A stretch of 33,979 bases of DNA, taken from JBOFDP01 sp051647125 (GTDB lineage: Bacteria; Bacteroidota; Bacteroidia; Chitinophagales; Chitinophagaceae). The position numbers were made by a program, and so were the translations under genes. Below are positions 1-7,245 of the stretch, piece after piece (position 1 is the stretch's first letter; the number at the start of each line of letters is the position of its first letter). The DNA is taken from assembly GCA_051647125.1 (NCBI GenBank), contig JBOFDP010000111.1, forward strand, positions 1 through 33,979. Reading direction: 5' to 3'. The notes under the pieces are model-generated. The model did no database searches. It saw only the letters and a list, made by a program, of their open reading frames with translations, and was not told where the DNA came from.

Positions 1-486
1 GGCTTGAAAAAAACACCTCATAGAGTCGCTAAAAGCTTACTTTATCTTACTGAAGGACAACGTAATAAACAAGCTGAAACAATACTTAAATCGGCATTTT
101 TTACTGCAGAAAACCATGAGATTATTTTGGTAAAAGAAATAGAATTTTATAGTTTGTGTGAGCATCATATATTACCATTTTGGGGTAGTGTCCATGTTGC
201 CTATATGCCGAATAAGCATATTACAGGTCTTAGTAAAATACCTCGTATGGTAGATGCCTTAGCACGTAAGTTACAACTTCAAGAAAGGCTTACTAAAGAA
301 ATTGCTCATGCTATGCAATCGGCACTCTTGCCTTCTGGGGTAGCGGTTATGATAGAGGCTCATCATATGTGTATGATGATGCGTGGAGTGCAAAAACAGC
401 AAACGACCATGAAAACCATTTGTTTTTTAGGTGATTTTGAAAATTTGGATAAGAAAAAAGAATTTTATAACCTACTTAGAGGTTAG
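1..486 (+). CDS. folE: GTP cyclohydrolase I, 5' end outside window
   Basis: FolE converts GTP to 7,8-dihydroneopterin triphosphate, the first step towards folate and towards the 7-deazaguanine precursor of queuosine. The frame is open from base 1, and the first visible residues (GLKKTPHRVAKSLLYL) are the usual FolE 'GL..TP.RV' segment. The first 40-60 residues of a roughly 200-residue enzyme therefore lie upstream, and the TTG at base 4 is not a real start. Zinc-site motifs are present: SLCEHHILPF (Cys and His) and EAHHMCMMMRGV (second Cys). The C-terminus is complete. The stop lies 15 bases inside the 3' end of the convergent glycosyltransferase gene. A link to tgt 4 kb away through queuosine is plausible but not shown. 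Confidence 0.95.
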   Translation, partial: GLKKTPHRVAKSLLYLTEGQRNKQAETILKSAFFTAENHEIILVKEIEFYSLCEHHILPFWGSVHVAYMPNKHITGLSKIPRMVDALARKLQLQERLTKEIAHAMQSALLPSGVAVMIEAHHMCMMMRGVQKQQTTMKTICFLGDFENLDKKKEFYNLLRG

Positions 487-1602
487 TATTTCTATTTCCT
501 TTTTTACCTGCAAAGCAATATTATCCCAGGCATATTTTTGATAATATTTTGGAGAGGTAGATACATATGGTTGTTGTTCAAATTGTATAATGGCGTTTGT
601 TAAATCTTCAATATGATTGCTACAAAATAATTTGTTTATGGTGCAAGAGTTATCAATTCCCCAAGCACCTTCTATATAGCTCACTGCATTCATCCCATAT
701 CCTATTGCTTCTACCAATTTAGTTTTAATACCACCACCAGTATTGACCAAATTTAGAAAAATATCACATCCCGTATAATACAAGCTAATATCTTCAACAA
801 AACCTAATAAAAAAATAGGGATGGGGCTATTTTTTACTATCTCTTGTATATCCTTGTTGGTTTTAGAACCAGTTACTATAAGTGCATACCTTCCTAAAGG
901 ATTTTTTTCTAACAATAGAGGGAATATTTTTTCTTGTATATCCTGCAAAGCCTTTTTGTTAGGAAGATAATCTAACGTACCATTAAAGAAAAAAAGTGTA
1001 GTATCAGTGGTGAGGTTAAGTGTATTGCAGATTTGTTTTTTTCCATTATTTTTTTCAGATAACAATAGGGGTATTTTTCTATTGATACCATAAGGTATTA
1101 CTAAGGTATTTTCTATTTTTAGGTGCCATTGTTTTATTGCAAATTCTTGATCTTCTTCACTAATAAAAAATACCTTATTGGCTTTTTTATAACTTATGCC
1201 TTCCCAAATTTTTAGCAACCACCACCATTTTTTTCCTAAATTTTTGAATCGAAGATATTCTATATTATGAGAGTGTATAATAATTTTTTTCTTAGTAAAG
1301 TATTTTATAATAAGTTGATGAATTAAAAGATATGGATGTTCTAAGATAACTACATCAGGATTCTTGTCTTTTATAATTTTTAGCAACTTGAAGGATAAAA
1401 ATAGATTGATATATTTTAATGAATTATTCTGAAAAATGAGAATAAAATTATAGGTAGTAAATATTTTTTTATTAGAAAGAGTACTAACAACTTGTGTTTT
1501 GGTTATATTGGCAAGGGCTGTATAAAAAAGATGAATACCTTTTTGCCCCCCCATATTAGCAGGTAATATTTTATAAGCAACTATTCCTAAAATACGAATC
1601 AT
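472..1602 (-). CDS. GT4-family glycosyltransferase
   Basis: A GT-B fold glycosyltransferase that probably builds a surface polysaccharide or glycolipid from a nucleotide sugar; the acceptor is unknown. I chose the ATG at 1602 because it gives a normal family N-terminus (MIRILGIVAYKILPANMGGQ) with the glycine-rich donor-side loop. The frame can be extended to a TTG at 1635, but a -7 box at 1633-1640 overlaps that codon. The C-terminal half has GTLDYLPNKKAL and then GGGIKTKLVEAIGYGMNAVS, which is the GT4 nucleotide-sugar binding region with its E..a.G.P-like stretch. About 376 residues, no membrane segment. It is monocistronic and convergent with folE, with a 15-base overlap. Confidence 0.8.
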   Translation of the reverse strand: MIRILGIVAYKILPANMGGQKGIHLFYTALANITKTQVVSTLSNKKIFTTYNFILIFQNNSLKYINLFLSFKLLKIIKDKNPDVVILEHPYLLIHQLIIKYFTKKKIIIHSHNIEYLRFKNLGKKWWWLLKIWEGISYKKANKVFFISEEDQEFAIKQWHLKIENTLVIPYGINRKIPLLLSEKNNGKKQICNTLNLTTDTTLFFFNGTLDYLPNKKALQDIQEKIFPLLLEKNPLGRYALIVTGSKTNKDIQEIVKNSPIPIFLLGFVEDISLYYTGCDIFLNLVNTGGGIKTKLVEAIGYGMNAVSYIEGAWGIDNSCTINKLFCSNHIEDLTNAIIQFEQQPYVSTSPKYYQKYAWDNIALQVKKEIEILTSK

Positions 1603-1632
1603 TGAGACAAGATTATTGACATATAATTTTCT

Positions 1633-1640
1633 CAAAAATA
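1633..1640 (-). promoter_or_regulatory. -7 promoter box for GT4 gene
   Basis: On the minus strand this reads TATTTTTG, a match to the Bacteroidota TAnnTTTG box, 30 bases upstream of the chosen ATG. It argues against the longer TTG start. Confidence 0.5.
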
Positions 1641-1682
1641 AAGTATTCTAAAAATAGCATTTTCTTTTTTTTATAAAAAGCT

Positions 1683-1690
1683 TAATTTTG
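1683..1690 (+). promoter_or_regulatory. -7 promoter box for cdsA, almost leaderless
   Basis: TAATTTTG, a full match to TAnnTTTG. Only eight bases separate its final G from the cdsA ATG, so the transcript should start within a few bases of the start codon. No good TTTG -33 element is seen at the usual distance. Confidence 0.55.
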
Positions 1691-1698
1691 CCGTATTT

Positions 1699-2562
1699 AT
1701 GCCTTTAGATTTAAAAATATTTTTTAAGAGAACACTTACTGCTATCGCATTTTTAATAGTAATGTGTATGGGTTTATTTTCAAATAATAATTCGTTTTTT
1801 GCTGCTTTGATTTTTGTCATACAATTTATTTGTTTTATAGAATATCAAAAATTGATAGGTCATATTTTTCCACCTTATCAGAAAATTGAAAAGTGGATAC
1901 ATATTTTATTTTATTTATGGAGTGTTGTTATCATTTATTTACTTACTCCAAATTATTGGAATTATGAAGTGTTTGGGCAATATAATGCGATTAGCTTTTT
2001 AGTATTTTTGTCTTTGTCTGGGGTATTCTTATTTTATTATTTTGAGGGTATGGATAGAGCAAATATTAGTTTTACCATGTTGGGATTGATATGGATTATC
2101 TTACCTTGTGTTACCTTATTACTTCTTCGTATTACAGATAATATTCCTTTTATAAAATCAGGCTATTTTTTGCCTATTATAGTATTTTTTACCATGTGGG
2201 TAAATGATACAATGGCTTATGTTATAGGGAGTTGGATAGGTAAAACTACTTTTTCAAAATATTCTCCTAAAAAAACTCTTGAGGGTACTTTAGGTGGTAT
2301 AATTTGTAGTACGGCACTATTAGGGTGGTTTATTTTTTATATGCAATGGATAGAAGGCTGGCATGCATTTGCTATTGTTTTTGTTGCCTCCCTTGCAGGT
2401 ATATTTGGTGATTTGTTTGAGAGTTTTTTTAAGAGAAAAGCCAAGGTTAAAGATTCGGGCAATTTATTGCCTGGACACGGTGGTTTTTTAGATCGTTTTG
2501 ATTCTGTACTTTTTGCTGCTCCTATGGTTTGGTTGTATATTTATATTTGTCAATTATTTTAA
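1699..2562 (+). CDS. cdsA: Phosphatidate cytidylyltransferase
   Basis: CdsA makes CDP-diacylglycerol from phosphatidic acid and CTP in the inner membrane, the branch point of phospholipid synthesis. The 287-residue protein has about eight hydrophobic helices. The family signature near the C-terminus is clear: SPKKTLEGTLGGI, then AKVKDSGNLLPGHGGFLDRFDS, with the metal-binding D..D pair. MWVNDTMAYVIGSWIGK upstream is the other conserved cytoplasmic stretch. psd follows after 13 bases, so the two form an operon for phosphatidylethanolamine synthesis; the phosphatidylserine synthase gene is not in this window. The promoter is unusually close to the ATG. Confidence 0.95.
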   Translation: MPLDLKIFFKRTLTAIAFLIVMCMGLFSNNNSFFAALIFVIQFICFIEYQKLIGHIFPPYQKIEKWIHILFYLWSVVIIYLLTPNYWNYEVFGQYNAISFLVFLSLSGVFLFYYFEGMDRANISFTMLGLIWIILPCVTLLLLRITDNIPFIKSGYFLPIIVFFTMWVNDTMAYVIGSWIGKTTFSKYSPKKTLEGTLGGIICSTALLGWFIFYMQWIEGWHAFAIVFVASLAGIFGDLFESFFKRKAKVKDSGNLLPGHGGFLDRFDSVLFAAPMVWLYIYICQLF

Positions 2563-2575
2563 TAAAAACATTTTT

Positions 2576-3229
2576 ATGAAAATTCATTATGAAGGTTTTG
2601 TATCTATACTGATAGCTATAGTTATAGTTGTGGTTATCAACATATTATCCTTTTATTTTATTAGATACAAACTTATTAGCTATACTTTATTAGTACTTAC
2701 TTTACTAGTTTTAACATTGGTTATTTTCTTTTTCAGAGTTCCTAATAGAATAATGACTTTTAATGAGCATGCTATAGTGGCTCCTGCTGATGGCAAAATT
2801 GTTATGATAGCAGAAGTTATTGATCAAGAATATTTTAATGATAAAAGATTGCAAATTTCTATTTTTATGAGTCCTCTTAATGTTCATGTTAATAGATATG
2901 GTATTTCGGGAGAAGTAATTTATTCTACCTATCATCCTGGAAAATATTTGGTCGCATGGCATCCTAAATCCTCTATATTAAACGAACATCATACAACAGT
3001 TATTCGTAATGATAAAATTACTATTTTGGAAAAACAGATTGCAGGTTTTTTGGCAAGGCGTATTGTAAATTATGCGAAAGTTGGTGATAGCGTAAGACAA
3101 AATCAAGAAATGGGATTTATAAAATTCGGATCGAGAGTAGATATACTTCTTCCTATAGCTACAAAACATTCAGTAAAAATAGGTGATATTGTACAAGGAG
3201 GTACTACTATATTAGCTATTTACAAATAG
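2576..3229 (+). CDS. psd: Phosphatidylserine decarboxylase proenzyme (short type)
   Basis: Psd decarboxylates phosphatidylserine to phosphatidylethanolamine with a pyruvoyl group made by self-cleavage. I chose the ATG at 2576 (MKIHYEGFVSILIAIVIVVV): it leaves cdsA intact and puts two hydrophobic helices at residues 8-54. The frame is open upstream to 2498, but that part overlaps cdsA. The protein has 217 residues, the usual short (PSD-A) size. Motifs seen are VAPADGKIV at 68-76, SIFMSPLNVHVNR at 95-107 and FGSRVDILLP at 184-193. Cleavage is expected between Gly185 and Ser186, the serine becoming the pyruvoyl group of the small alpha chain. Confidence 0.95.
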   Translation: MKIHYEGFVSILIAIVIVVVINILSFYFIRYKLISYTLLVLTLLVLTLVIFFFRVPNRIMTFNEHAIVAPADGKIVMIAEVIDQEYFNDKRLQISIFMSPLNVHVNRYGISGEVIYSTYHPGKYLVAWHPKSSILNEHHTTVIRNDKITILEKQIAGFLARRIVNYAKVGDSVRQNQEMGFIKFGSRVDILLPIATKHSVKIGDIVQGGTTILAIYK

Positions 3230-3245
3230 CTGTTTTTTTGTAAAA
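3219..3245. terminator. Weak bidirectional terminator between convergent genes
   Basis: TTTACAAA (3219-3226) can pair with TTTGTAAA (3238-3245) around an 11-base loop that includes a T run, and a T run also follows. It sits between the psd stop and the 3' end of the minus-strand gene at 3251. The stem is short and all A/T-rich apart from one pair. Confidence 0.3.
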
Positions 3246-3250
3246 TTTTT

Positions 3251-3751
3251 CTATAAAACGTGTTGTGTTTTAAGCCAACTTAAGTTGATAGGTTGTATCC
3301 AGTTATCTTTTAATTCTTTTAAAGAATGAAGGGCATTATTAAAATATAATGTATTGTCATTAATAAATTTATTTTTATAAGCATATTGAATTTGTGAAAA
3401 GGGAATAATTTGTATCTTATCTTTTATAACAAAGGCTTGTAGCTGACGATCTAAAAAAGATAATTGGTAAGATTTTTCTATTTCTCGTACAAAATGAAAA
3501 AGGGTATCTGTGCTACAACCTCCAATTTTTTCTTCTTTTTCTTGAGCAATAAATATTAAAAAATATCCAAAAAAAATATTGCTGTATCCTTCTACCGAAT
3601 TATCATGAGATGTCCATGATTGTATAAATTTTTGTAACTCACTTTCTATTTGCAATACCTGTGGCAGGGTAAGTAATTGAGCAGATTGAAAAATCCAGGA
3701 TCTAGAATTTTCAGCAAAACAGGGGAGTAAATGTTGATAAGATAATTCCAT
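3251..3751 (-). CDS. Conserved Bacteroidota protein, often misnamed 'ABC transporter ATPase'
   Basis: A 166-residue soluble protein of unknown function. It shows the hallmarks I know from a Bacteroidota-specific family: a W-T-S-H motif (IQSWTSHDNSVEG) near residue 47, FFGYFLIFIAQE, and GGCSTDTLFHFVREIE near residue 78. Members are often labelled 'ABC transporter ATPase' in databases, but there is no Walker A, Walker B or ABC signature here, so that name should not be copied. It starts nine bases after the DUF5606 gene and is surely co-transcribed with it. No signal peptide or membrane helix is seen. Confidence 0.75.
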   Translation of the reverse strand: MELSYQHLLPCFAENSRSWIFQSAQLLTLPQVLQIESELQKFIQSWTSHDNSVEGYSNIFFGYFLIFIAQEKEEKIGGCSTDTLFHFVREIEKSYQLSFLDRQLQAFVIKDKIQIIPFSQIQYAYKNKFINDNTLYFNNALHSLKELKDNWIQPINLSWLKTQHVL

Positions 3752-3760
3752 CGTTCTTAC

Positions 3761-4165
3761 TTATTCTTCAATTTTTATTTCTATATTTTTTTCTTTAAGA
3801 AGAGTTGCCCATTTGGCAATTTTTTTTATATCATGAACACGTACACGTGTATAGTCTAATTCGGGCAATAATAGTTTAAATGTTTCTATAAATTCTTTTT
3901 CGCCTTGTTGTGGATTATAGGTATAGTTTTTATCAATCAAGATTTTTAAAATTTCACCTAATAGAGTATCGTTTTTTTGGGTAAATACTTGAATATTAGA
4001 AAGTAAAGAAATAGGCGTACGTTGTGCATCTACAAAGATGGTTTTATTATCAGATAAAGAAGACAAAGAAATACCTTTTTTATTGTTTTGAGCAATAATT
4101 TGATATAGTCCAGGTTTTCCCGATACAGATACTATGTTGTTAAAAGCAATAGGCGTATTGTTCAT
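3761..4165 (-). CDS. DUF5606 family protein
   Basis: A 134-residue cytoplasmic protein. Its N-terminus carries the DUF5606 pattern: IVSVSGKPGLYQIIAQN, then GISLSSLSDNKTIFVDAQ, then a segment around 'ISLLSNIQVFTQKNDTLLGE'. The second half is helical, with TRVRVHDIKKIAKWATLL. The family is known to me only from Bacteroidota and has no established role. It is the first gene of a two-gene unit with the conserved protein downstream, driven by a clear -7 box 21 bases upstream of the ATG. Confidence 0.8.
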   Translation of the reverse strand: MNNTPIAFNNIVSVSGKPGLYQIIAQNNKKGISLSSLSDNKTIFVDAQRTPISLLSNIQVFTQKNDTLLGEILKILIDKNYTYNPQQGEKEFIETFKLLLPELDYTRVRVHDIKKIAKWATLLKEKNIEIKIEE

Positions 4166-4186
4166 ATAAGTTTTTTATATTTTTTG

Positions 4187-4194
4187 CAAAGATA
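4187..4194 (-). promoter_or_regulatory. -7 promoter box for the DUF5606 gene pair
   Basis: Minus strand TATCTTTG, the most common form of this box in the window, 21 bases before the ATG at 4165. Confidence 0.6.
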
Positions 4195-4233
4195 TAAGGA
4201 AATATTATATACTAAAATAATTCTTTTTTGAGG

Positions 4234-5367
4234 TTAGAGTCTTTTTTTTAGAATAGGTATTAGTTGGTTTTTCCAATCTAAAAAGCTACCCTCTATAATT
4301 TTTTTTCTAGCTTCAAGCATCAAATTTTTATAAAAAGCTAAGTTGTGAATACTGGCTATTTGTAAGGCTAATAGCTCTCCACTTACAAACAAATGCCTTA
4401 AGTAACTCTTAGAATAATATTGGCTTATTTCGTTGGGAGTATTTTCATCAATAGGAGAGTGGTCATATTTCCATTTTTCATTACGCATATTTATAGTGCC
4501 TTGTGAGGTAAATAAATGAGCGTTGCGGGCATTTCGAGTAGGCATTACACAATCAAACATATCAATACCTAAGGCGATGGCTTCTAATAAATTCCAAGGC
4601 GTTCCTACACCCATCAGATATATTGGTTTTTCTCGAGAAGTATATTGTACGCACAAATCGCAAAACTCATACATTTGTGATTCGGGTTCTCCTACACTAA
4701 GTCCACCAATAGCTATTCCTGTGCTTGGATAGCTATCAATAGTTTGGCAGGAAATTTTTCTTAAATCCTCAAATACACTACCTTGGATAATAGGAAAAAA
4801 ATATTGCTGGTGAGCATATAGATTTTCTGTATTATTAAAATTTTTCCAGCCTCTTTCTAACCATCTATGCGTACGTTCCATAGATTGCTGAGCATAGGCA
4901 TAATGGCAAGGAAAAGGAGCACATTCGTCAAAAGCCATCATAATATTACTGCCTATGAGTCTTTGAATTTCTACTACTTTTTCTGGTGTAAAAAGATGTT
5001 TAGAGCCATCAATATGACTTTTGAAAAATACACCTTCTTCTTTGATGGTTCTATTGCTGGCTAATGAAAATACTTGATAACCACCACTATCTGTAAGTAT
5101 ATTTCTATCCCAATTTATAAAACGATGTAGTCCTTGTGCTTGATGCAATACTTCTGTAGTAGGTCTTAAATACAAGTGATATGTATTACCCAAAATAATT
5201 TGAAAATCAATATTTTTTAATTGTTGTTGAGATACATTTTTTACACTCCCTACAGTACCCACAGGCATAAAAACAGGGGTAAGAATATCTTGATGCGATA
5301 ATTTTAAAATGCCAGCTCGTGCTTTTGATTTTTGATCTTTATATTCTATAGAAAATAGCTTATTCAT
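4234..5367 (-). CDS. tgt: Queuine/preQ1 tRNA-ribosyltransferase, zinc cysteines missing
   Basis: Tgt swaps guanine-34 for the queuosine precursor in tRNAs with GUN anticodons. I chose the ATG at 5367 (MNKLFSIEYKDQKSKARAG); an in-frame GTG nine bases upstream overlaps the promoter. The 377-residue protein has the family landmarks: LTDSGGYQVFSL with Asp93, IGGLSVGEP near 220, and GIDMFDCVMPTRNARNA near 267-283, which carries the nucleophilic Asp. The structural zinc site normally has a CxCxxC stretch just before the Y-[SR]-[KR]-.-YLRHL segment. Here that stretch reads PIDENTPNEISQYYSKSYLRHL and has no cysteine, although the later His (SIHNLAFY) is kept. I recall that Bacteroidota Tgt proteins often lack these cysteines, so it is probably functional. 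Confidence 0.95.
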   Translation of the reverse strand: MNKLFSIEYKDQKSKARAGILKLSHQDILTPVFMPVGTVGSVKNVSQQQLKNIDFQIILGNTYHLYLRPTTEVLHQAQGLHRFINWDRNILTDSGGYQVFSLASNRTIKEEGVFFKSHIDGSKHLFTPEKVVEIQRLIGSNIMMAFDECAPFPCHYAYAQQSMERTHRWLERGWKNFNNTENLYAHQQYFFPIIQGSVFEDLRKISCQTIDSYPSTGIAIGGLSVGEPESQMYEFCDLCVQYTSREKPIYLMGVGTPWNLLEAIALGIDMFDCVMPTRNARNAHLFTSQGTINMRNEKWKYDHSPIDENTPNEISQYYSKSYLRHLFVSGELLALQIASIHNLAFYKNLMLEARKKIIEGSFLDWKNQLIPILKKRL

Positions 5368-5375
5368 AAATTTCA

Positions 5376-5383
5376 CAAAATTA
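5376..5383 (-). promoter_or_regulatory. -7 promoter box for tgt, almost leaderless
   Basis: Minus strand TAATTTTG, eight bases from the tgt ATG, the same box and the same spacing as at cdsA. It forms one half of a compact divergent promoter region with the GT2 gene. Confidence 0.5.
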
Positions 5384-5398
5384 CATCTAATTCTCTAT

Positions 5399-5406
5399 TA
5401 TCTTTG
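5399..5406 (+). promoter_or_regulatory. -7 promoter box for GT2 gene
   Basis: TATCTTTG, 30 bases upstream of the ATG at 5437 and divergent from the tgt promoter. Confidence 0.55.
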
Positions 5407-5436
5407 TACTTTCTTTATTAACTTTAAGGTAATATT

Positions 5437-6573
5437 ATGGATATAGATATTTTTGTTTTTTTGTTTATAGGTATTGCTACTTATCAAATTCTTTATTTCT
5501 TAGTATTTTTTACCAAACCGTTGTTGTTTTCTTGCCCTATCAATTATATAAAATCAGCTCATACTTCTTGTAGCATAATTATTGTTTGTCAAAATGAGGA
5601 GGATTTTATAGAAAAAAAATTACCTTATTTTTTAAATCAAAAAACGACTATTCCTTTTGAAATTATGGTTGTTGATTTAAATTCTTCAGATAATACGCTA
5701 TTTCTATTAAACGCATATCAAGAGCAATATTCTTTTTTAAAAAAAGTGAGAATAGAGCAAGACCCCAAATCTATTCCTATTAGAAACTATGCTTTTTCGG
5801 TAGGTGTTATAGAGGCATCATATGATAAAATAATATATATAGATAATCTAAATTTTTCATATTGTTCGCCTCATTGGTTAGAAGAAATGTTGTTACCTTT
5901 TAATAATCAATCTAAAAATGCAGTATTGGGATATACTACCTACAAAACAGACAATACCTTAATACATAAATGGCGAAGATATATTAACATTCATCACAAT
6001 TTGATAAGTTGGGGATTTGTATCCTATAAGAGTCCTATATTTACCAAACTAAGTAATGTAATTTTTGATAAAACATTATTCTTAGAAGATAAAAAATTTG
6101 TACATACTAATCATCTTAAAGAATCTTATAAACAAGCTTATGGGTTACTAAAAAATAAAGAAATTTTTCTTAACAATAGTGCCAACACTATTATTTATGA
6201 AAAAATAGAATCAGATATATCTTTTGAATACAAAAAGTGGTATGGCAGTTTGTTTAGCTACACTAATTGGGGATATAATATGATTAATTTTTTCTACTTT
6301 ATTAGTCAAATGTTTTTTTGGACACTGGGAGCTGTTTCAATTTATATTTTTTCTACTACTGAATTTATTGATATTGGCTTATTGTATACCTGGCTTTCTG
6401 TTTTTCTTTTTAGAGAATTTTTATATTTATTTTACTTTATAAGGGCAACTATCTATAAATTTAGAGAAAAAAATATGATAATAGGTTTATTTTTAGGAGA
6501 TATTCTCTATGCGTTTCATGTAGTTTACTACTTTAAAAATATCTTTTCATTTAAGAAATTAGATTTGAAATAA
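5437..6573 (+). CDS. Membrane-bound GT2-family glycosyltransferase
   Basis: 378 residues with one N-terminal hydrophobic helix (about 2-30), a GT-A domain, and two to three helices from about residue 285 to the end. This is the layout of inner-membrane GT2 enzymes that extend polysaccharides or glycolipids. The fold is recognisable from CSIIIVCQNEEDFIEKKLPY, EIMVVDLNSSDNTLFLL and the arginine-containing SIPIRNYAFSVGV. The metal-binding DxD motif is not clear: the expected position reads IIYIDNLNF, and the usual acceptor loop is weakly conserved, with KWRRYIN as the nearest thing to QxxRW. The gene may encode a divergent or poorly active enzyme. Substrate unknown. Confidence 0.7.
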   Translation: MDIDIFVFLFIGIATYQILYFLVFFTKPLLFSCPINYIKSAHTSCSIIIVCQNEEDFIEKKLPYFLNQKTTIPFEIMVVDLNSSDNTLFLLNAYQEQYSFLKKVRIEQDPKSIPIRNYAFSVGVIEASYDKIIYIDNLNFSYCSPHWLEEMLLPFNNQSKNAVLGYTTYKTDNTLIHKWRRYINIHHNLISWGFVSYKSPIFTKLSNVIFDKTLFLEDKKFVHTNHLKESYKQAYGLLKNKEIFLNNSANTIIYEKIESDISFEYKKWYGSLFSYTNWGYNMINFFYFISQMFFWTLGAVSIYIFSTTEFIDIGLLYTWLSVFLFREFLYLFYFIRATIYKFREKNMIIGLFLGDILYAFHVVYYFKNIFSFKKLDLK

Positions 6574-6603
6574 AAATAAAGGTATAGAAAAAATAATTTA
6601 CCT

Positions 6604-6611
6604 TAGCTTTG
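6604..6611 (+). promoter_or_regulatory. -7 promoter box for RDD/sugar-symporter genes
   Basis: TAGCTTTG, 48 bases upstream of the RDD gene ATG at 6660. Confidence 0.45.
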
Positions 6612-6659
6612 TCATCGTAGTAAGAAAAATTACACACTATTTAAAAATAACCACAGAAT

Positions 6660-7211
6660 ATGGAACAAGTAAAAAATAATTTTAGTTTGCGATCAGATTT
6701 TAGTATTAGATTAGCTGCTTTTGTAATGGATGTATTTATTATTTGCGTATTAGTATTTTTATTGGTTGTATTGGGTTTTGCAAGTTTATTTGCTGGGCTG
6801 GCGATATCGGATCAATATTCTAATAATACTTTTTTCTCAGGCGCATTTGCTGGTGGAGGTTTTGGGAGTATGGTGGCAATGATAGGTTTGTCTTATTTAA
6901 TTGTCTTGCTTTATAGTTTGATAGAAGCATTTACAGGCGCTAGTCCTGGTAAAAGAATCTTAGGTTTGCAAATTGCCAATGAAGATGGAATTCAAGGCAA
7001 TATAAATTTATATTTTAAACGATGGGTAATTAAAAACGTAGGGGGTTTTGTATCATTAATCACATTTTTATCTTGGATAGGCTATTTATATAATTTTCTT
7101 ATTTTTATAGGATGTTTTTTCGTATTAGGAGAGAGAAGGCAAGCTTTTCATGATATGTGGGCAAAGACAGCAGTGTTTAGAAAGAAAGATATTATTCAGA
7201 AAGAAAGTTAA
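6660..7211 (+). CDS. RDD family membrane protein
   Basis: A 183-residue inner-membrane protein with RLAAFVMDVFIICVLVF at its start, carrying the Arg and Asp pair that name the RDD family. A second helix region spans about 60-95 (FTGASPGKRILGLQIANEDG follows it), and a last helix spans 130-155. RDD proteins have no single known role; some are proposed ion exchangers. It lies 34 bases before the sugar symporter gene with no clear promoter between, so the two are probably transcribed together. Confidence 0.8.
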   Translation: MEQVKNNFSLRSDFSIRLAAFVMDVFIICVLVFLLVVLGFASLFAGLAISDQYSNNTFFSGAFAGGGFGSMVAMIGLSYLIVLLYSLIEAFTGASPGKRILGLQIANEDGIQGNINLYFKRWVIKNVGGFVSLITFLSWIGYLYNFLIFIGCFFVLGERRQAFHDMWAKTAVFRKKDIIQKES

Positions 7212-7245
7212 AAACTATATTTTTTAATTTAAAAAATTAAATTTT

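Noticed and set aside
1603..1635. Longer TTG start of the GT4 gene
   Set aside because: A promoter box overlaps it, and the family N-terminus starts at the ATG at 1602.
2498..2575. N-terminal extension of psd into cdsA
   Set aside because: It would overlap cdsA by 65 bases and add residues not found in short Psd proteins.
7224..7242. AT-only inverted repeat between the RDD and sugar symporter genes as a terminator
   Set aside because: Eight A/T pairs with a 3-base loop are too weak in DNA this AT-rich, and the neighbouring genes look co-transcribed.
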